DNA from: a virus
DNA length: 21,450 bases
Virus record (IMG/VR): IMGVR_UViG_3300020463_000171
Coordinates: 1 to 21,450 of that record
Strand: one strand, 5' to 3'
Part shown: positions 1 through 7,431 of the stretch, piece by piece
Layout of the letters: every line of letters begins with the position of its first letter
Numbering within the stretch: the first letter of the stretch is position 1
The notes under the pieces: model-generated
Seen by the model: only the letters and a program-made list of their open reading frames with translations
What the model was told of the DNA's origin: nothing
Databases searched by the model: none
Made by a program: the position numbers and the translations under genes

Positions 1-377
1 TCTTCATATTGAAATGAAAACTTAGACTTTGCATAAAGAGTTCCCATTGAGAAAGAAACAAATGTTCCTTCTGGCTTTTTCATAGAAGCGTTATATGCAT
101 CGGTTGCAGATGCTTCGTCTTCAAAGATTCCAATATATCTTTTTGAAGTTGTAGATCCAAATCTAACCTCACCTTCTAATCTAACAGTTTGACCATTAAG
201 GTCTGCATTATTATGAGCAAATACTAAGTATTTAGTTTCACCTTTTTCTGGAAGATTATCACTGTGTTCTCCAAATGACGTTCTATCATTATAGTAATAA
301 GATCCGAATGGAATTGACTCATTTACTGGTTTGTAGCCTTCTTCTCTAAAGCCTTCGAATGTTTTTACATTTTTCAT
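1..377 (-). CDS. Partial unknown protein with a capsid-targeting-like N-terminus
   Basis: This reading frame is open from its ATG at 375-377 to the left edge, so the C-terminal end lies outside the window; 125 complete codons are visible. I do not recognise a family. The protein starts MKNVKTFEGFREE, which resembles the capsid-targeting peptide of T4 internal head proteins (MKTYQEFIAE). A VNE tripeptide follows at about residues 18-20, similar to a prohead-protease site. The rest (about residues 25-125) is a mixed strand and helix sequence with many aromatic residues and no membrane segment. It lies 19 bases downstream of the ligase/NMNAT fusion gene on the same strand, so it is probably co-transcribed. 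A packaged head protein is a plausible role, but this is inferred from the N-terminus alone. Confidence 0.75.
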   Translation of the reverse strand, partial: MKNVKTFEGFREEGYKPVNESIPFGSYYYNDRTSFGEHSDNLPEKGETKYLVFAHNNADLNGQTVRLEGEVRFGSTTSKRYIGIFEDEASATDAYNASMKKPEGTFVSFSMGTLYAKSKFSFQYE

Positions 378-396
378 ATTAGTATACTATATTTGT

Positions 397-2256
397 TTAT
401 ATATTCTTCACAAACTCATCGAAGGTTAAGAACTCAGTCTCATTAGATTCTGCCATCACACCCATTGAGTCTTCTAACTTCATCTTTAATTCACCGTACA
501 TACCGTGAACTCCCTTTGGAGTTAATTTTTTAAATAGTCTCTCATCACCATCAAGCATTGCGTTTCTAACTTGAGTAGCTGATATATTTTTACCGGATCT
601 AGGAATTTCAAATAAACCAAAATCATCTCTAACACCTAAGTCTTCTCTATATTCTTGTTTGTCTACTTGATAGCCATATACCTTCATCCTATCAGTTCCA
701 GTTCCCCAAAGTACTGGTTCGTACTTAGGTCTTAATTCGTTGAACATTTTATCAATTGCTGCTGTTGGTAAAATAATTACATCTTCAATTGGATATGAAG
801 CCTTTAATCTTTTTAACATTGCTAATTGAGTTTCTTCATCATAAGGTCTCTTGAATGCATCTTCTGCTTTCTTAGTCTTAGACTTAATTAGGAAGATAAC
901 AACTGGATAACCATTTTGCTTGTAGATGGTTTCTATAACCTTTGCATGTCCTAATGTAAATGGTTGGAATCTACCAACGAACATATTTACTAGTTTCTTA
1001 CCTTGATCTTTATACCTTACAGTTAAACCTTCTGTGATTGGACTAATTTTACCATCAATTGATTGGTTGAGTAGATATTGTTTAAAATTCATGATGTCGC
1101 CTTCGTTTGTTTTTGCCATCACCATATTCTCTATTTTCTCAATGATGTTATTTATTTCTTGCATTAGATCTGCATTGATTAGTGCCGTCTCTTTATGTCT
1201 TTTCTTTCTGAAAGAGCCTAAAGTAATTTTAAACAATTCCATTAAAATTTTATCTTGTACTAATGTTAGAGTTTTCTCGTTATTAATAAACTTTGTGTTT
1301 AACTCAAACATCGGAGATTCTGAAAAATCTGCAGAGTCAAATTTAGCACCAATATATTTTGTTGCGTTTGATTGAATATAGTCATTAAATATAGCTGACA
1401 TTAACTCTAAATATCTATAGCCTGGTTTTTCTTCATTTAATTGTATTGAAGTAAAATCAAACTGAGCTAAGTGTTCAACAATATCTAAGATAGTAATCTG
1501 ATACATGTCAGATGGTTTTCTATCTGGTCTAGGCTTTTTATTAAACTTCTCTAATAAGTATGCTTGAGTGTTTTTACCATCGTGAAAATTAATAATAAAA
1601 CCTGCACCGTCCTTAGCTAGGTCATTCATTAAAGCTGATTGCTTTAAGTTCTCATTGAAGATACCATATATAGTTCTTGTGAAAGAAGGTTTTTCTTCAT
1701 TCTCAAAATTGTCTTCAAATTCATTGATTGACATTGCAAGAGTTTGCTTAAGTCTATCTTTTTGACCTGAGTCTAGTAAGCCTTCAAAAATTACTGGTGG
1801 TTTTGCAACACCTAATTTATCTGCCCACTTATTAAGTACCTTAGTATCTCTAATTACCTTTCTAATTTTATTAGGGTTAGAAGGTTGTAATACTTGTATA
1901 TGTGTTAGTATTAAATTTGATTTCGGTAATAAATCATAGTCAACATCTAGAGTTTTACTATCTGCTAGATATTCAAAACCGAATTTCCAATCGAATGGCA
2001 TATCTTCTACAACATCTTGTGAAACAGATCTAAAATGTCTAATCGCATTCTCATAATATCTAACGATTGTTCTATCGACTACATTCATCTTGTCTTTAGA
2101 ACCTGACTTATAGAATGCAAAATCACTGCCTTGTCTTCTAGCATGAAAAGATGAGCCGTCAATTTTCTCAGTCACAATACATTTGTGGTTGAGAAGTTTG
2201 TCAACGTCTGCGATATTAGCTCCTTCGAAATATGTTTTTAAATTGTTTAGTGCCAT
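397..2256 (-). CDS. Ligase-like nucleotidyltransferase fused to NMN-adenylyltransferase-like domain
   Basis: This 619-residue protein joins two nucleotidyl-transfer domains. Residues 1-245 have RNA ligase 2 (T4 Rnl2)-type features: motif I K31-I-D-G with the presumed adenylated lysine, motif III FGFEYL at 92-97, a motif IV-like DGAGFIINF at 216-224 (Asp where Glu is usual) and lysines near 237-241 that could be motif V. The spacing matches Rnl2. Residues 250-400 are a helical region I cannot assign. Residues 425-595 form a Rossmann nucleotidylyltransferase of the NadR/NadM/NMNAT kind, with GRFQPFTLGH at 428-437 (the HxGH-like loop) and ISATQVR at 558-564 (the ISxTxxR motif). The C-terminal 12 residues include the phrase LTFDEFVKN. 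The gene lies 9 bases downstream of a second ligase-like gene. RNA repair, NAD recycling or counter-defence are possible roles. The substrates cannot be read from the sequence. Confidence 0.85.
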   Translation of the reverse strand: MALNNLKTYFEGANIADVDKLLNHKCIVTEKIDGSSFHARRQGSDFAFYKSGSKDKMNVVDRTIVRYYENAIRHFRSVSQDVVEDMPFDWKFGFEYLADSKTLDVDYDLLPKSNLILTHIQVLQPSNPNKIRKVIRDTKVLNKWADKLGVAKPPVIFEGLLDSGQKDRLKQTLAMSINEFEDNFENEEKPSFTRTIYGIFNENLKQSALMNDLAKDGAGFIINFHDGKNTQAYLLEKFNKKPRPDRKPSDMYQITILDIVEHLAQFDFTSIQLNEEKPGYRYLELMSAIFNDYIQSNATKYIGAKFDSADFSESPMFELNTKFINNEKTLTLVQDKILMELFKITLGSFRKKRHKETALINADLMQEINNIIEKIENMVMAKTNEGDIMNFKQYLLNQSIDGKISPITEGLTVRYKDQGKKLVNMFVGRFQPFTLGHAKVIETIYKQNGYPVVIFLIKSKTKKAEDAFKRPYDEETQLAMLKRLKASYPIEDVIILPTAAIDKMFNELRPKYEPVLWGTGTDRMKVYGYQVDKQEYREDLGVRDDFGLFEIPRSGKNISATQVRNAMLDGDERLFKKLTPKGVHGMYGELKMKLEDSMGVMAESNETEFLTFDEFVKNI

Positions 2257-2265
2257 AGTATTTTA

Positions 2266-3537
2266 TTATCTACCGTATTTAATAATACCCATCAACTGGT
2301 TAATAGCGGCAAAAGTGCCAGTTAACTTGAATGTTTTACCATTGTATTTAAAGACCAGGCCTTCTGTTGGAATAATTGACTCAATACCACCAATACCTTC
2401 TAGTCTCTTTAATTCTTTTTCTACTTTGTCAATCTGTTTTAGATCTCCATTCTTTCTAACTTTATCTGCTTCAGATCTGATTTGCTTATGTAATCTTGCT
2501 TTCTCAGCTTCTGGATTAGCAGCAACAAAATTAGAAACGTTCTTTAAAACATCTGCACCTAATTCTAAAAATAGGTTCTCGAAAGGTAGAATGTTCTCTT
2601 TATACTTCTTGTTTCTTTGACCATCAAAATCTTTGACAGCTTTTGCTTGTTCTGGAGTAACTGCCTTCTTTAACTCTCTCATATTTAGAGTCTTCTTGTC
2701 TAAATATGCCCATCTTAATAGAAGTCCTTCTTTTAATGCCGGGTCTAAATCTGCAAAGTTCTCTTCGATTTGGTTTCTCCACCAAGCCTCGTGATACATT
2801 TTAACCTCATCTTGATCTGATAGACTATAAGTATCTCTTAGTTTATTTATCGCCTTTTCGTAATAGCCGACTCTCTCATCAAAGTTAATGTCTTTTCCTA
2901 TCTTTAAAATTTGAGGGGGAATTATTGTAAATGTTTTACCAATATCAGCTTTTAACTCTCTTAGTGCTTTTACAATATCAGATGCTAAATTCTCTTCACC
3001 AATGATATTACCATTACCATCAGTAACTTTCATACCGTGGAATTGAATAACATCTCTGTCATAGTAAATTACATTAGGGTTTTTAGAGTAAATTAACTCC
3101 ATGTTGATAAAAGACTTACCGTCTTGGAATACAGATTGGTCCTTGAGCTTTGGGAGCGCATCTGCTAGATCTTTAGCAGCAAAGATGAATGTTTCTTCAA
3201 CCAGCTTAGAAGCGTGGCCAGTGAACATCTTAATGATACCGTTTAGGTCGAGTGGATTAGCTAATTGTCCCTTATTTCTAGCAAACATAGCCTTACCATC
3301 CTTTACAGTTGCAAATACATTCTGACCATCTGTCTTTTCAGTTGGAGACTCTTCAAAATCAAGACCTCCCTGTAGAGCAGAATTCACAATTCTCTTAAAG
3401 TCAGCAAATGTAAGTGAGTTATCATCGAATGGGTGCATCATGTGTCCTGCAGCTCCACCCTCAAATACGAAGTTCTCCAAGCTATCCGCCTGGAGTTCTT
3501 CATTTATGAAATCTGTAAAGTTATAGTATATCTTCAT
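2266..3537 (-). CDS. Ligase-like covalent nucleotidyltransferase, probably head-packaged
   Basis: The 423-residue protein has the main motifs of the DNA/RNA ligase and capping-enzyme superfamily: motif I K68-T-D-G, motif III FINMELIY with E147, IQFHGM near 164-169, motif IV TEGLVFK at 391-397, and motif V KTFKLTG at 401-407. About 220 mostly charged, helical residues separate the central motifs from motif IV, far more than in Rnl1, Rnl2 or small DNA ligases. The N-terminus, MKIYYNFTDFINEE, resembles the T4 capsid-targeting peptide with an I-N-E sequence suited to prohead-protease cleavage. This suggests packaging and injection as for T4 Alt, but it remains inference. It lies between the acidic core-like protein gene (19 bases) and the ligase/NMNAT fusion gene (9 bases). 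It could instead be a structural protein that reuses the fold, although the catalytic lysine and glutamates are kept. Confidence 0.82.
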   Translation of the reverse strand: MKIYYNFTDFINEELQADSLENFVFEGGAAGHMMHPFDDNSLTFADFKRIVNSALQGGLDFEESPTEKTDGQNVFATVKDGKAMFARNKGQLANPLDLNGIIKMFTGHASKLVEETFIFAAKDLADALPKLKDQSVFQDGKSFINMELIYSKNPNVIYYDRDVIQFHGMKVTDGNGNIIGEENLASDIVKALRELKADIGKTFTIIPPQILKIGKDINFDERVGYYEKAINKLRDTYSLSDQDEVKMYHEAWWRNQIEENFADLDPALKEGLLLRWAYLDKKTLNMRELKKAVTPEQAKAVKDFDGQRNKKYKENILPFENLFLELGADVLKNVSNFVAANPEAEKARLHKQIRSEADKVRKNGDLKQIDKVEKELKRLEGIGGIESIIPTEGLVFKYNGKTFKLTGTFAAINQLMGIIKYGR

Positions 3538-3556
3538 AAGAAGTTTTAGATTGTTT

Positions 3557-5230
3557 TTATCCTAGTGATGATTGTAATGCGCCAACTGCTGCACCATAGT
3601 CATCGCCGTGTTTGTCTAATAAACCGTCTACTACTTCTTGAGCTTTTTCTTCGTCGAATTTATCACCGAAAGCTTTTCCTAAAACTGAGAAAGCATACTC
3701 TTTAAAATCTTCATCAGACTTTACTTCAGCTTCATTTACTTCTGGAGCTTCTACTGTATCTGCTTCTTCAACTTCTTCTTTTTCTTCTTCAGCTGGAACT
3801 TCTTCTTCAGACTCTTCTTCCTCATCATCTTCTTTTTCAACTTCGATTTCATAATCGCCGTCTACTTTGATTTCGATTTCATCTTCAGTTACTTCTTCCT
3901 CTTTAACTTCAATACCTTCTTCTTCGGCATATTCTTCTGCGTTCTCTTTATCATCTGCGTCTACACCTTCTACATCATATTCTTCATCGCCAACCTTGAA
4001 TTTATCATCACCTTTAGCGATAGCCTCTGCTCTTGCAGCACCGAATGCATTTCCTTCTTCAACTTCTTCCTCTTCTTTTGTTAGAGGGAATGTCTTACCG
4101 TTGAATTCAAATTCATCAGCACCTTCTTCCATTGCTTTAGCTCTTGCTGAAAAGAATGCGTTACCTTCATTAACTATTGCTTCGTTTTGGTAAATTAAAT
4201 TGAAAGCATCTACTATTTTCTGAGCATGTTTGCTTAATCCCCATCCATCTAAATAAAGTGCAATACCCTCAACGATACCAATACCTGACCATCCAGCTGC
4301 GCTAGATATTTTGACGTAGTTATCATCTAAGAATCTCTTGATTGTCTTAGCACCTACTGGAAGTTCCATACCTCCTAGATTCTCTACTTTAATCATCACT
4401 GTTCTAATCTTACCGCCTAGTGCCTTTCCTACGGGTTCAATGTAAGAATGGAAGTTAGCGTCTTGTAGTGCTTCCATAAGTAAATACTTGATTGCACCTA
4501 GGTGAGTAGTTTCATCTCCAGTTAGAGCTGAACCTTCAATCATAATACCTTCTAAAGTCTTAGCAACTTTCTTTGCGTCTTTTACATTACCTCTAGATGG
4601 TACGAATTTTTCGTTAATAACAAGGTGTTCGAAAGCTGGTTTTAATTCTCTTGGCTCAGCATAAGTATCTGCCATATACCATTTGCCATCTCTTTCGTCA
4701 TATAGGTAGACATATTCTGCGCCACCATCATACTCAGCATTTTTGATATACTTTGCAACATCCTTTGCGTCGCCTTTCATTGTAACTTTATCTCCGTAGA
4801 ATTCTATTTCAGAAAACTTTGGTTTCAAGTAAGAGGCACCTCCTTTCTTAAGAATGTTCTTAACTGCACCAACATTCATGTAACTCTTCTTGATAACAGG
4901 TAACATGTGGTCTGGATAGCCATCATAGTGCATATACACTGATTCGATTTTTCCTCTCTTGTTGATAATACCGATTTGAGAACGTGTACCTTCTTCAATA
5001 ATAGCAATTGATTCGCTAATCTCTGAAGCACCTAATTTTCTATAGAAAGAGTTTCTATCTTCTTCGTTTAGGTCTTTTATAGAAGTTACACCAAATTCGG
5101 CTAATAATGTTTTAAATTGATCTGCTGCTTTATTTCTTGCAGCGCTTTGTTCTTCCTCTAATTTCAGAGTAGCGGCTTTTACACTAGCTGTTGTGAAATC
5201 TTCAAAAGATTTTAGTTTTAATGAACCCAT
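3557..5230 (-). CDS. Acidic prohead core-like protein with HYDGYP domain
   Basis: The protein has 557 residues. The N-terminus (LKLKSFEDFTTA) resembles capsid-targeting peptides. Residues 80-200 match a domain I have seen in many phage proteins of unknown function, marked by RSQIGIIN, VYMHYDGYPDH (99-108) and a later WYMADTYAEP. INE and VNE tripeptides at 205-207, 353-355 and 498-500 could be prohead-protease sites. Two imperfect copies of a GNAF...A...G...F repeat occupy 356-383 and 393-420. Residues 384-505 are a long Glu/Asp-rich tract. A short helical domain ends the protein (508-557). An acidic, repeatedly cleavable protein with a targeting peptide would fit a prohead core or scaffold component, comparable in role to T4 gp22 or internal proteins. 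I see no direct homology to gp22. It follows uvsW after 36 bases that contain a promoter-like motif. Confidence 0.8.
   Translation of the reverse strand: MGSLKLKSFEDFTTASVKAATLKLEEEQSAARNKAADQFKTLLAEFGVTSIKDLNEEDRNSFYRKLGASEISESIAIIEEGTRSQIGIINKRGKIESVYMHYDGYPDHMLPVIKKSYMNVGAVKNILKKGGASYLKPKFSEIEFYGDKVTMKGDAKDVAKYIKNAEYDGGAEYVYLYDERDGKWYMADTYAEPRELKPAFEHLVINEKFVPSRGNVKDAKKVAKTLEGIMIEGSALTGDETTHLGAIKYLLMEALQDANFHSYIEPVGKALGGKIRTVMIKVENLGGMELPVGAKTIKRFLDDNYVKISSAAGWSGIGIVEGIALYLDGWGLSKHAQKIVDAFNLIYQNEAIVNEGNAFFSARAKAMEEGADEFEFNGKTFPLTKEEEEVEEGNAFGAARAEAIAKGDDKFKVGDEEYDVEGVDADDKENAEEYAEEEGIEVKEEEVTEDEIEIKVDGDYEIEVEKEDDEEEESEEEVPAEEEKEEVEEADTVEAPEVNEAEVKSDEDFKEYAFSVLGKAFGDKFDEEKAQEVVDGLLDKHGDDYGAAVGALQSSLG
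3971..4165 (-). repeat. Two-copy GNAF...A...G...F protein repeat
   Basis: Two 28-residue units (encoded at 4082-4165 and 3971-4054) share the pattern GNAF-x(2)-AR-A-x-A-x(3)-G-x-D-x-F-x(5)-x-[FY]-x-[LV]. They start 37 residues apart, and each is preceded by Glu-rich sequence. The copies differ at many codons, so this is an old protein-level duplication, not a recent DNA duplication. Short modules of this type occur at the C-terminal ends of phage structural proteins. Their function is unknown to me. Confidence 0.7.
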
Positions 5231-5264
5231 TTTAAATAAATTTGTTTTTAATACTTTACTATTG

Positions 5265-5275
5265 TATTATATATC
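5265..5275 (-). promoter_or_regulatory. Promoter-like motif GATATATAATA upstream of the acidic core-like gene
   Basis: Read on the minus strand, TGATATATAATA lies 35-45 bases before the ATG at 5230 and overlaps the uvsW stop codon. The same 11-mer lies upstream of the genes starting at 9692 and 16003. It contains TATAAT and also resembles the T4 late promoter TATAAATA. Placement and recurrence support a promoter; start-site data are absent. Confidence 0.4.
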
Positions 5276-6775
5276 ACCGTCAAAAGTAACATTTTTTACC
5301 TCATAAGGGAACTTCTGCTCTCTATAGATCTTCTGGCGAGCCTTAGAGTGTCTAATTAGATAGTTGTCCCAGTCTGGTGAGGATAAATCATCTACAAAGT
5401 CTATGATATTTACCTCAGATTTGGTATGGTGTTTTCTTAAACCACGACCAATAGATTGTCTAATAATTACTTCTGATTTGAATGATTCTGTAAAGAAGAT
5501 ATTGTGAATTTTCTTAATTGAAATACCGGTAGAGAAAGTACCATAAGATGCTACAATTACTACTTGCGCACCTACTTCCATCTTCTTCTTATACTCTTCT
5601 CTAATATCTTTATCGGTATTACCATCCACATAATAAATTGGTTTGTCGGAGTCTTGTCTAAGCTTTTCATAGATTCTTTTACCATGTTCGATTCGGTGGA
5701 AAAGAACAAGGCTATTCCCACGTACTCTGGAAATAATGTTACAAATGAAAGCCAAGCGACCTGTTGAATTGATGACGTAGTTGCTCTCGAACTTATATAC
5801 GTCTTTGCTCTCATACCTGTTTTGCGACATTTCTCTAAAAGCATTCTTTGTTGCTTCTGGTGCATAATCCATCTTAATTACTTTCACATTACAACCAGCA
5901 ATATGTCCCTCTTGTTGTAGGAAATTTGCGTTAACTTCAGTAATTACCGGGCCAGTATGTGCCATTAACGTTAATCTATCTAACGTCTTTGCTTTTGGAA
6001 TTGTCCCAGAAAGACCAAATCTATAATTTGCCGCTGTACATTTTTGTAGAATAGTCTTAATAGATTGTGATTTTGCTTTATGAGTCTCGTCAATAATTAC
6101 CGCATCAAATTGTCCAAAATACTCTTTATCCTTCTTAACCAGTGATTGATATGTACCAATTACTACATTTCTACCTGCTCTAATTTTTTGACCAGAATAA
6201 ATCTGTTGTATTTTGATATTAGTTTGATTACGCCAATTGTAATCCATAAAGTCTTCAGAAGCCTGTACGACTAGAGATACATTAGGTACAATAAAAAGAA
6301 TTCTACCTGCTTTCTCTTTCTCTAACATATAGGCAACTACCATATATGAAATTAGAGTCTTTCCTGCTGATGTAGCTAATTCACTCAGACATCTTCTGAA
6401 TTTTAAGATATTAAATGCTGCATCAAGCTGATAGTCTCTAGGTTGTATATCATTACCTTCGAAATACTTAGATGCCCACTCTTCAAATTCTTCTTGCTTA
6501 ACACTTTTATCAAATAGTGAAGTTACACCATTTAATTTTAGTTCGAACTTATACTCTTTAGCCAGATCCATTACATCTTTCCATAAACCAGATGGAATCC
6601 ATTTGTCATCTTTGATATATGAGATATAGCCATCCCATAACCCTTTCTTCACAAGTGGGTGGAATCTCCAGTTTTCAATTCTACGATTAAACGTGATATT
6701 GAGCTGTTCTATCTCTAGCTCACTAGCCTCGTCTATACGCAGAAACTGCTTATTATCTGTAAGAGTAAGTTCCAT
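5267..6775 (-). CDS. uvsW: UvsW-like recombination DNA helicase
   Basis: The 502-residue length matches T4 UvsW (503). Superfamily 2 motifs are clear: ATSAGKT at 134-140 (Walker A, with the ATSAGK wording typical of UvsW), IIDETH at 227-232 (motif II), LSGTIPK at 255-261 (motif III), the motif V-like SYGTFSTGISI at 410-420, and QSIGRGLRK at 440-448 (motif VI). Residues 1-105 form the N-terminal domain that precedes the helicase core in UvsW. In T4 this enzyme unwinds branched DNA and R-loops, moves Holliday junctions and helps switch replication from origin-dependent to recombination-dependent. The gene starts one base after the uvsY stop codon, so the two are probably translationally coupled, which keeps the T4 neighbourhood of uvsY and uvsW. 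All catalytic motifs look intact. Confidence 0.95.
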   Translation of the reverse strand: MELTLTDNKQFLRIDEASELEIEQLNITFNRRIENWRFHPLVKKGLWDGYISYIKDDKWIPSGLWKDVMDLAKEYKFELKLNGVTSLFDKSVKQEEFEEWASKYFEGNDIQPRDYQLDAAFNILKFRRCLSELATSAGKTLISYMVVAYMLEKEKAGRILFIVPNVSLVVQASEDFMDYNWRNQTNIKIQQIYSGQKIRAGRNVVIGTYQSLVKKDKEYFGQFDAVIIDETHKAKSQSIKTILQKCTAANYRFGLSGTIPKAKTLDRLTLMAHTGPVITEVNANFLQQEGHIAGCNVKVIKMDYAPEATKNAFREMSQNRYESKDVYKFESNYVINSTGRLAFICNIISRVRGNSLVLFHRIEHGKRIYEKLRQDSDKPIYYVDGNTDKDIREEYKKKMEVGAQVVIVASYGTFSTGISIKKIHNIFFTESFKSEVIIRQSIGRGLRKHHTKSEVNIIDFVDDLSSPDWDNYLIRHSKARQKIYREQKFPYEVKNVTFDGDI

Positions 6776-6776
6776 T

Positions 6777-7205
6777 TTATAGTCCGTTCAGAGACAGTCT
6801 ATTTCTGATAGCAAAGCCCATGTTATCTAGGGTCTTTACTGAATCTCTATAAAATTCTAGTTGATTTTCTAAATGTGATAAAATCATATTCTCATCTGCT
6901 AAATCATTTTCAAGAAACTTTTCTTTTTGTTTCTCACCTAGTTTATAGTCATAGTTATAGTATCTGATATATGCTTCTCTATATCTAGCAGATACTGCTG
7001 TCTTTTGTTCCTTAATTTTTACGTTGATGTATGCAATCTGATCTACTATAGTCTGTCTAGTAGACAGAACATTAGCGATTACTAGTTCCATACCATCAAC
7101 CTTCTTAAGACCTTTTGCAAGTGCTCTAATTGTATCAGACCATTCTTGTCTTTGTGAACTTAGCTTTTGGTCTAAGGCTTGAATCTTTTCTTTGCTGTTA
7201 CTCAT
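6777..7205 (-). CDS. uvsY: UvsY-like recombination mediator
   Basis: The protein has 142 residues, close to T4 UvsY (137). It is helical and charged, with a basic central stretch around residues 80-110. The C-terminal segment LEFYRDSVKTLDNMGFAIRN resembles the C-terminal end of T4 UvsY as I remember it, where a similar helix leads into a GFAIKH sequence. T4 UvsY loads the UvsX recombinase on DNA covered with gp32. The context fits well: the next gene is uvsW, as in the T4 uvsY-uvsW neighbourhood, and gp32 is three genes upstream. No UvsX is in the window. The assignment relies on a short match, size and location, since most of the sequence has diverged. Confidence 0.72.
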   Translation of the reverse strand: MSNSKEKIQALDQKLSSQRQEWSDTIRALAKGLKKVDGMELVIANVLSTRQTIVDQIAYINVKIKEQKTAVSARYREAYIRYYNYDYKLGEKQKEKFLENDLADENMILSHLENQLEFYRDSVKTLDNMGFAIRNRLSLNGL

Positions 7206-7215
7206 ATTACTTATA

Positions 7216-7431
7216 TTAGAACAGAGACTTTTTGTTTGGATTATTCCTAATAAATTTTGAAGCCTTTTGGCCTTTCTTTAATTTAGGTTTATTCACAACA
7301 AATTCAGCACTCTGAACATTATCATCTAGGTCTTCTACATTAAAGTCAATAATCAACTTATTGTGTTTAAACCCGTCAGATCTCTTAAAAAAATCTTCTA
7401 ATTTATCTTCCATATCTTTTAAACGTACCAT
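7216..7431 (-). CDS. Small protein of unknown function between primase and uvsY
   Basis: The 71-residue protein has an acidic first half (MEDKLEDFF, then DFNVEDLDD at about 29-37) and a strongly basic tail (KLKKGQKASKFIRNNPNKKS). No membrane segment or cysteine is present. The start used here overlaps the primase gene by 13 bases; a second ATG at residue 7 (7411-7413) would remove the overlap and is a credible alternative start. Its place inside the primase-uvsY-uvsW run suggests a replication or recombination accessory role, perhaps nucleic-acid or protein binding through the basic tail. I do not recognise the family. Confidence 0.75.
   Translation of the reverse strand: MVRLKDMEDKLEDFFKRSDGFKHNKLIIDFNVEDLDDNVQSAEFVVNKPKLKKGQKASKFIRNNPNKKSLF

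Noticed and set aside
388-395. TATATTTG, an exact match to the Bacteroidota -7 element TAnnTTTG on the plus strand
   Set aside because: It points into the antisense direction of a minus-strand operon, no gene follows on the plus strand, and an AT-rich 8-mer of this kind is expected by chance.
610-640. Possible split of the ligase/NMNAT fusion into two genes
   Set aside because: The reading frame is continuous, with no stop codon between the two domains and no gene-like start directly before the GRFQPF domain.
2183-2620. Open plus-strand frame of 145 codons
   Set aside because: It lies opposite the two ligase-like genes, is dominated by Ser, Leu and Phe as expected for the complement of Lys/Glu-rich coding sequence, and has no family features.
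3867-4193. Serine-rich plus-strand frame of 108 codons
   Set aside because: It is the exact antisense of the Glu/Asp-rich tract (GAA/GAG read as TTC/CTC and TCT), so composition alone explains it.
5572-5865. Minus-strand frame of 97 codons within uvsW
   Set aside because: It is in another frame of a gene with intact helicase motifs, and its composition is not protein-like.
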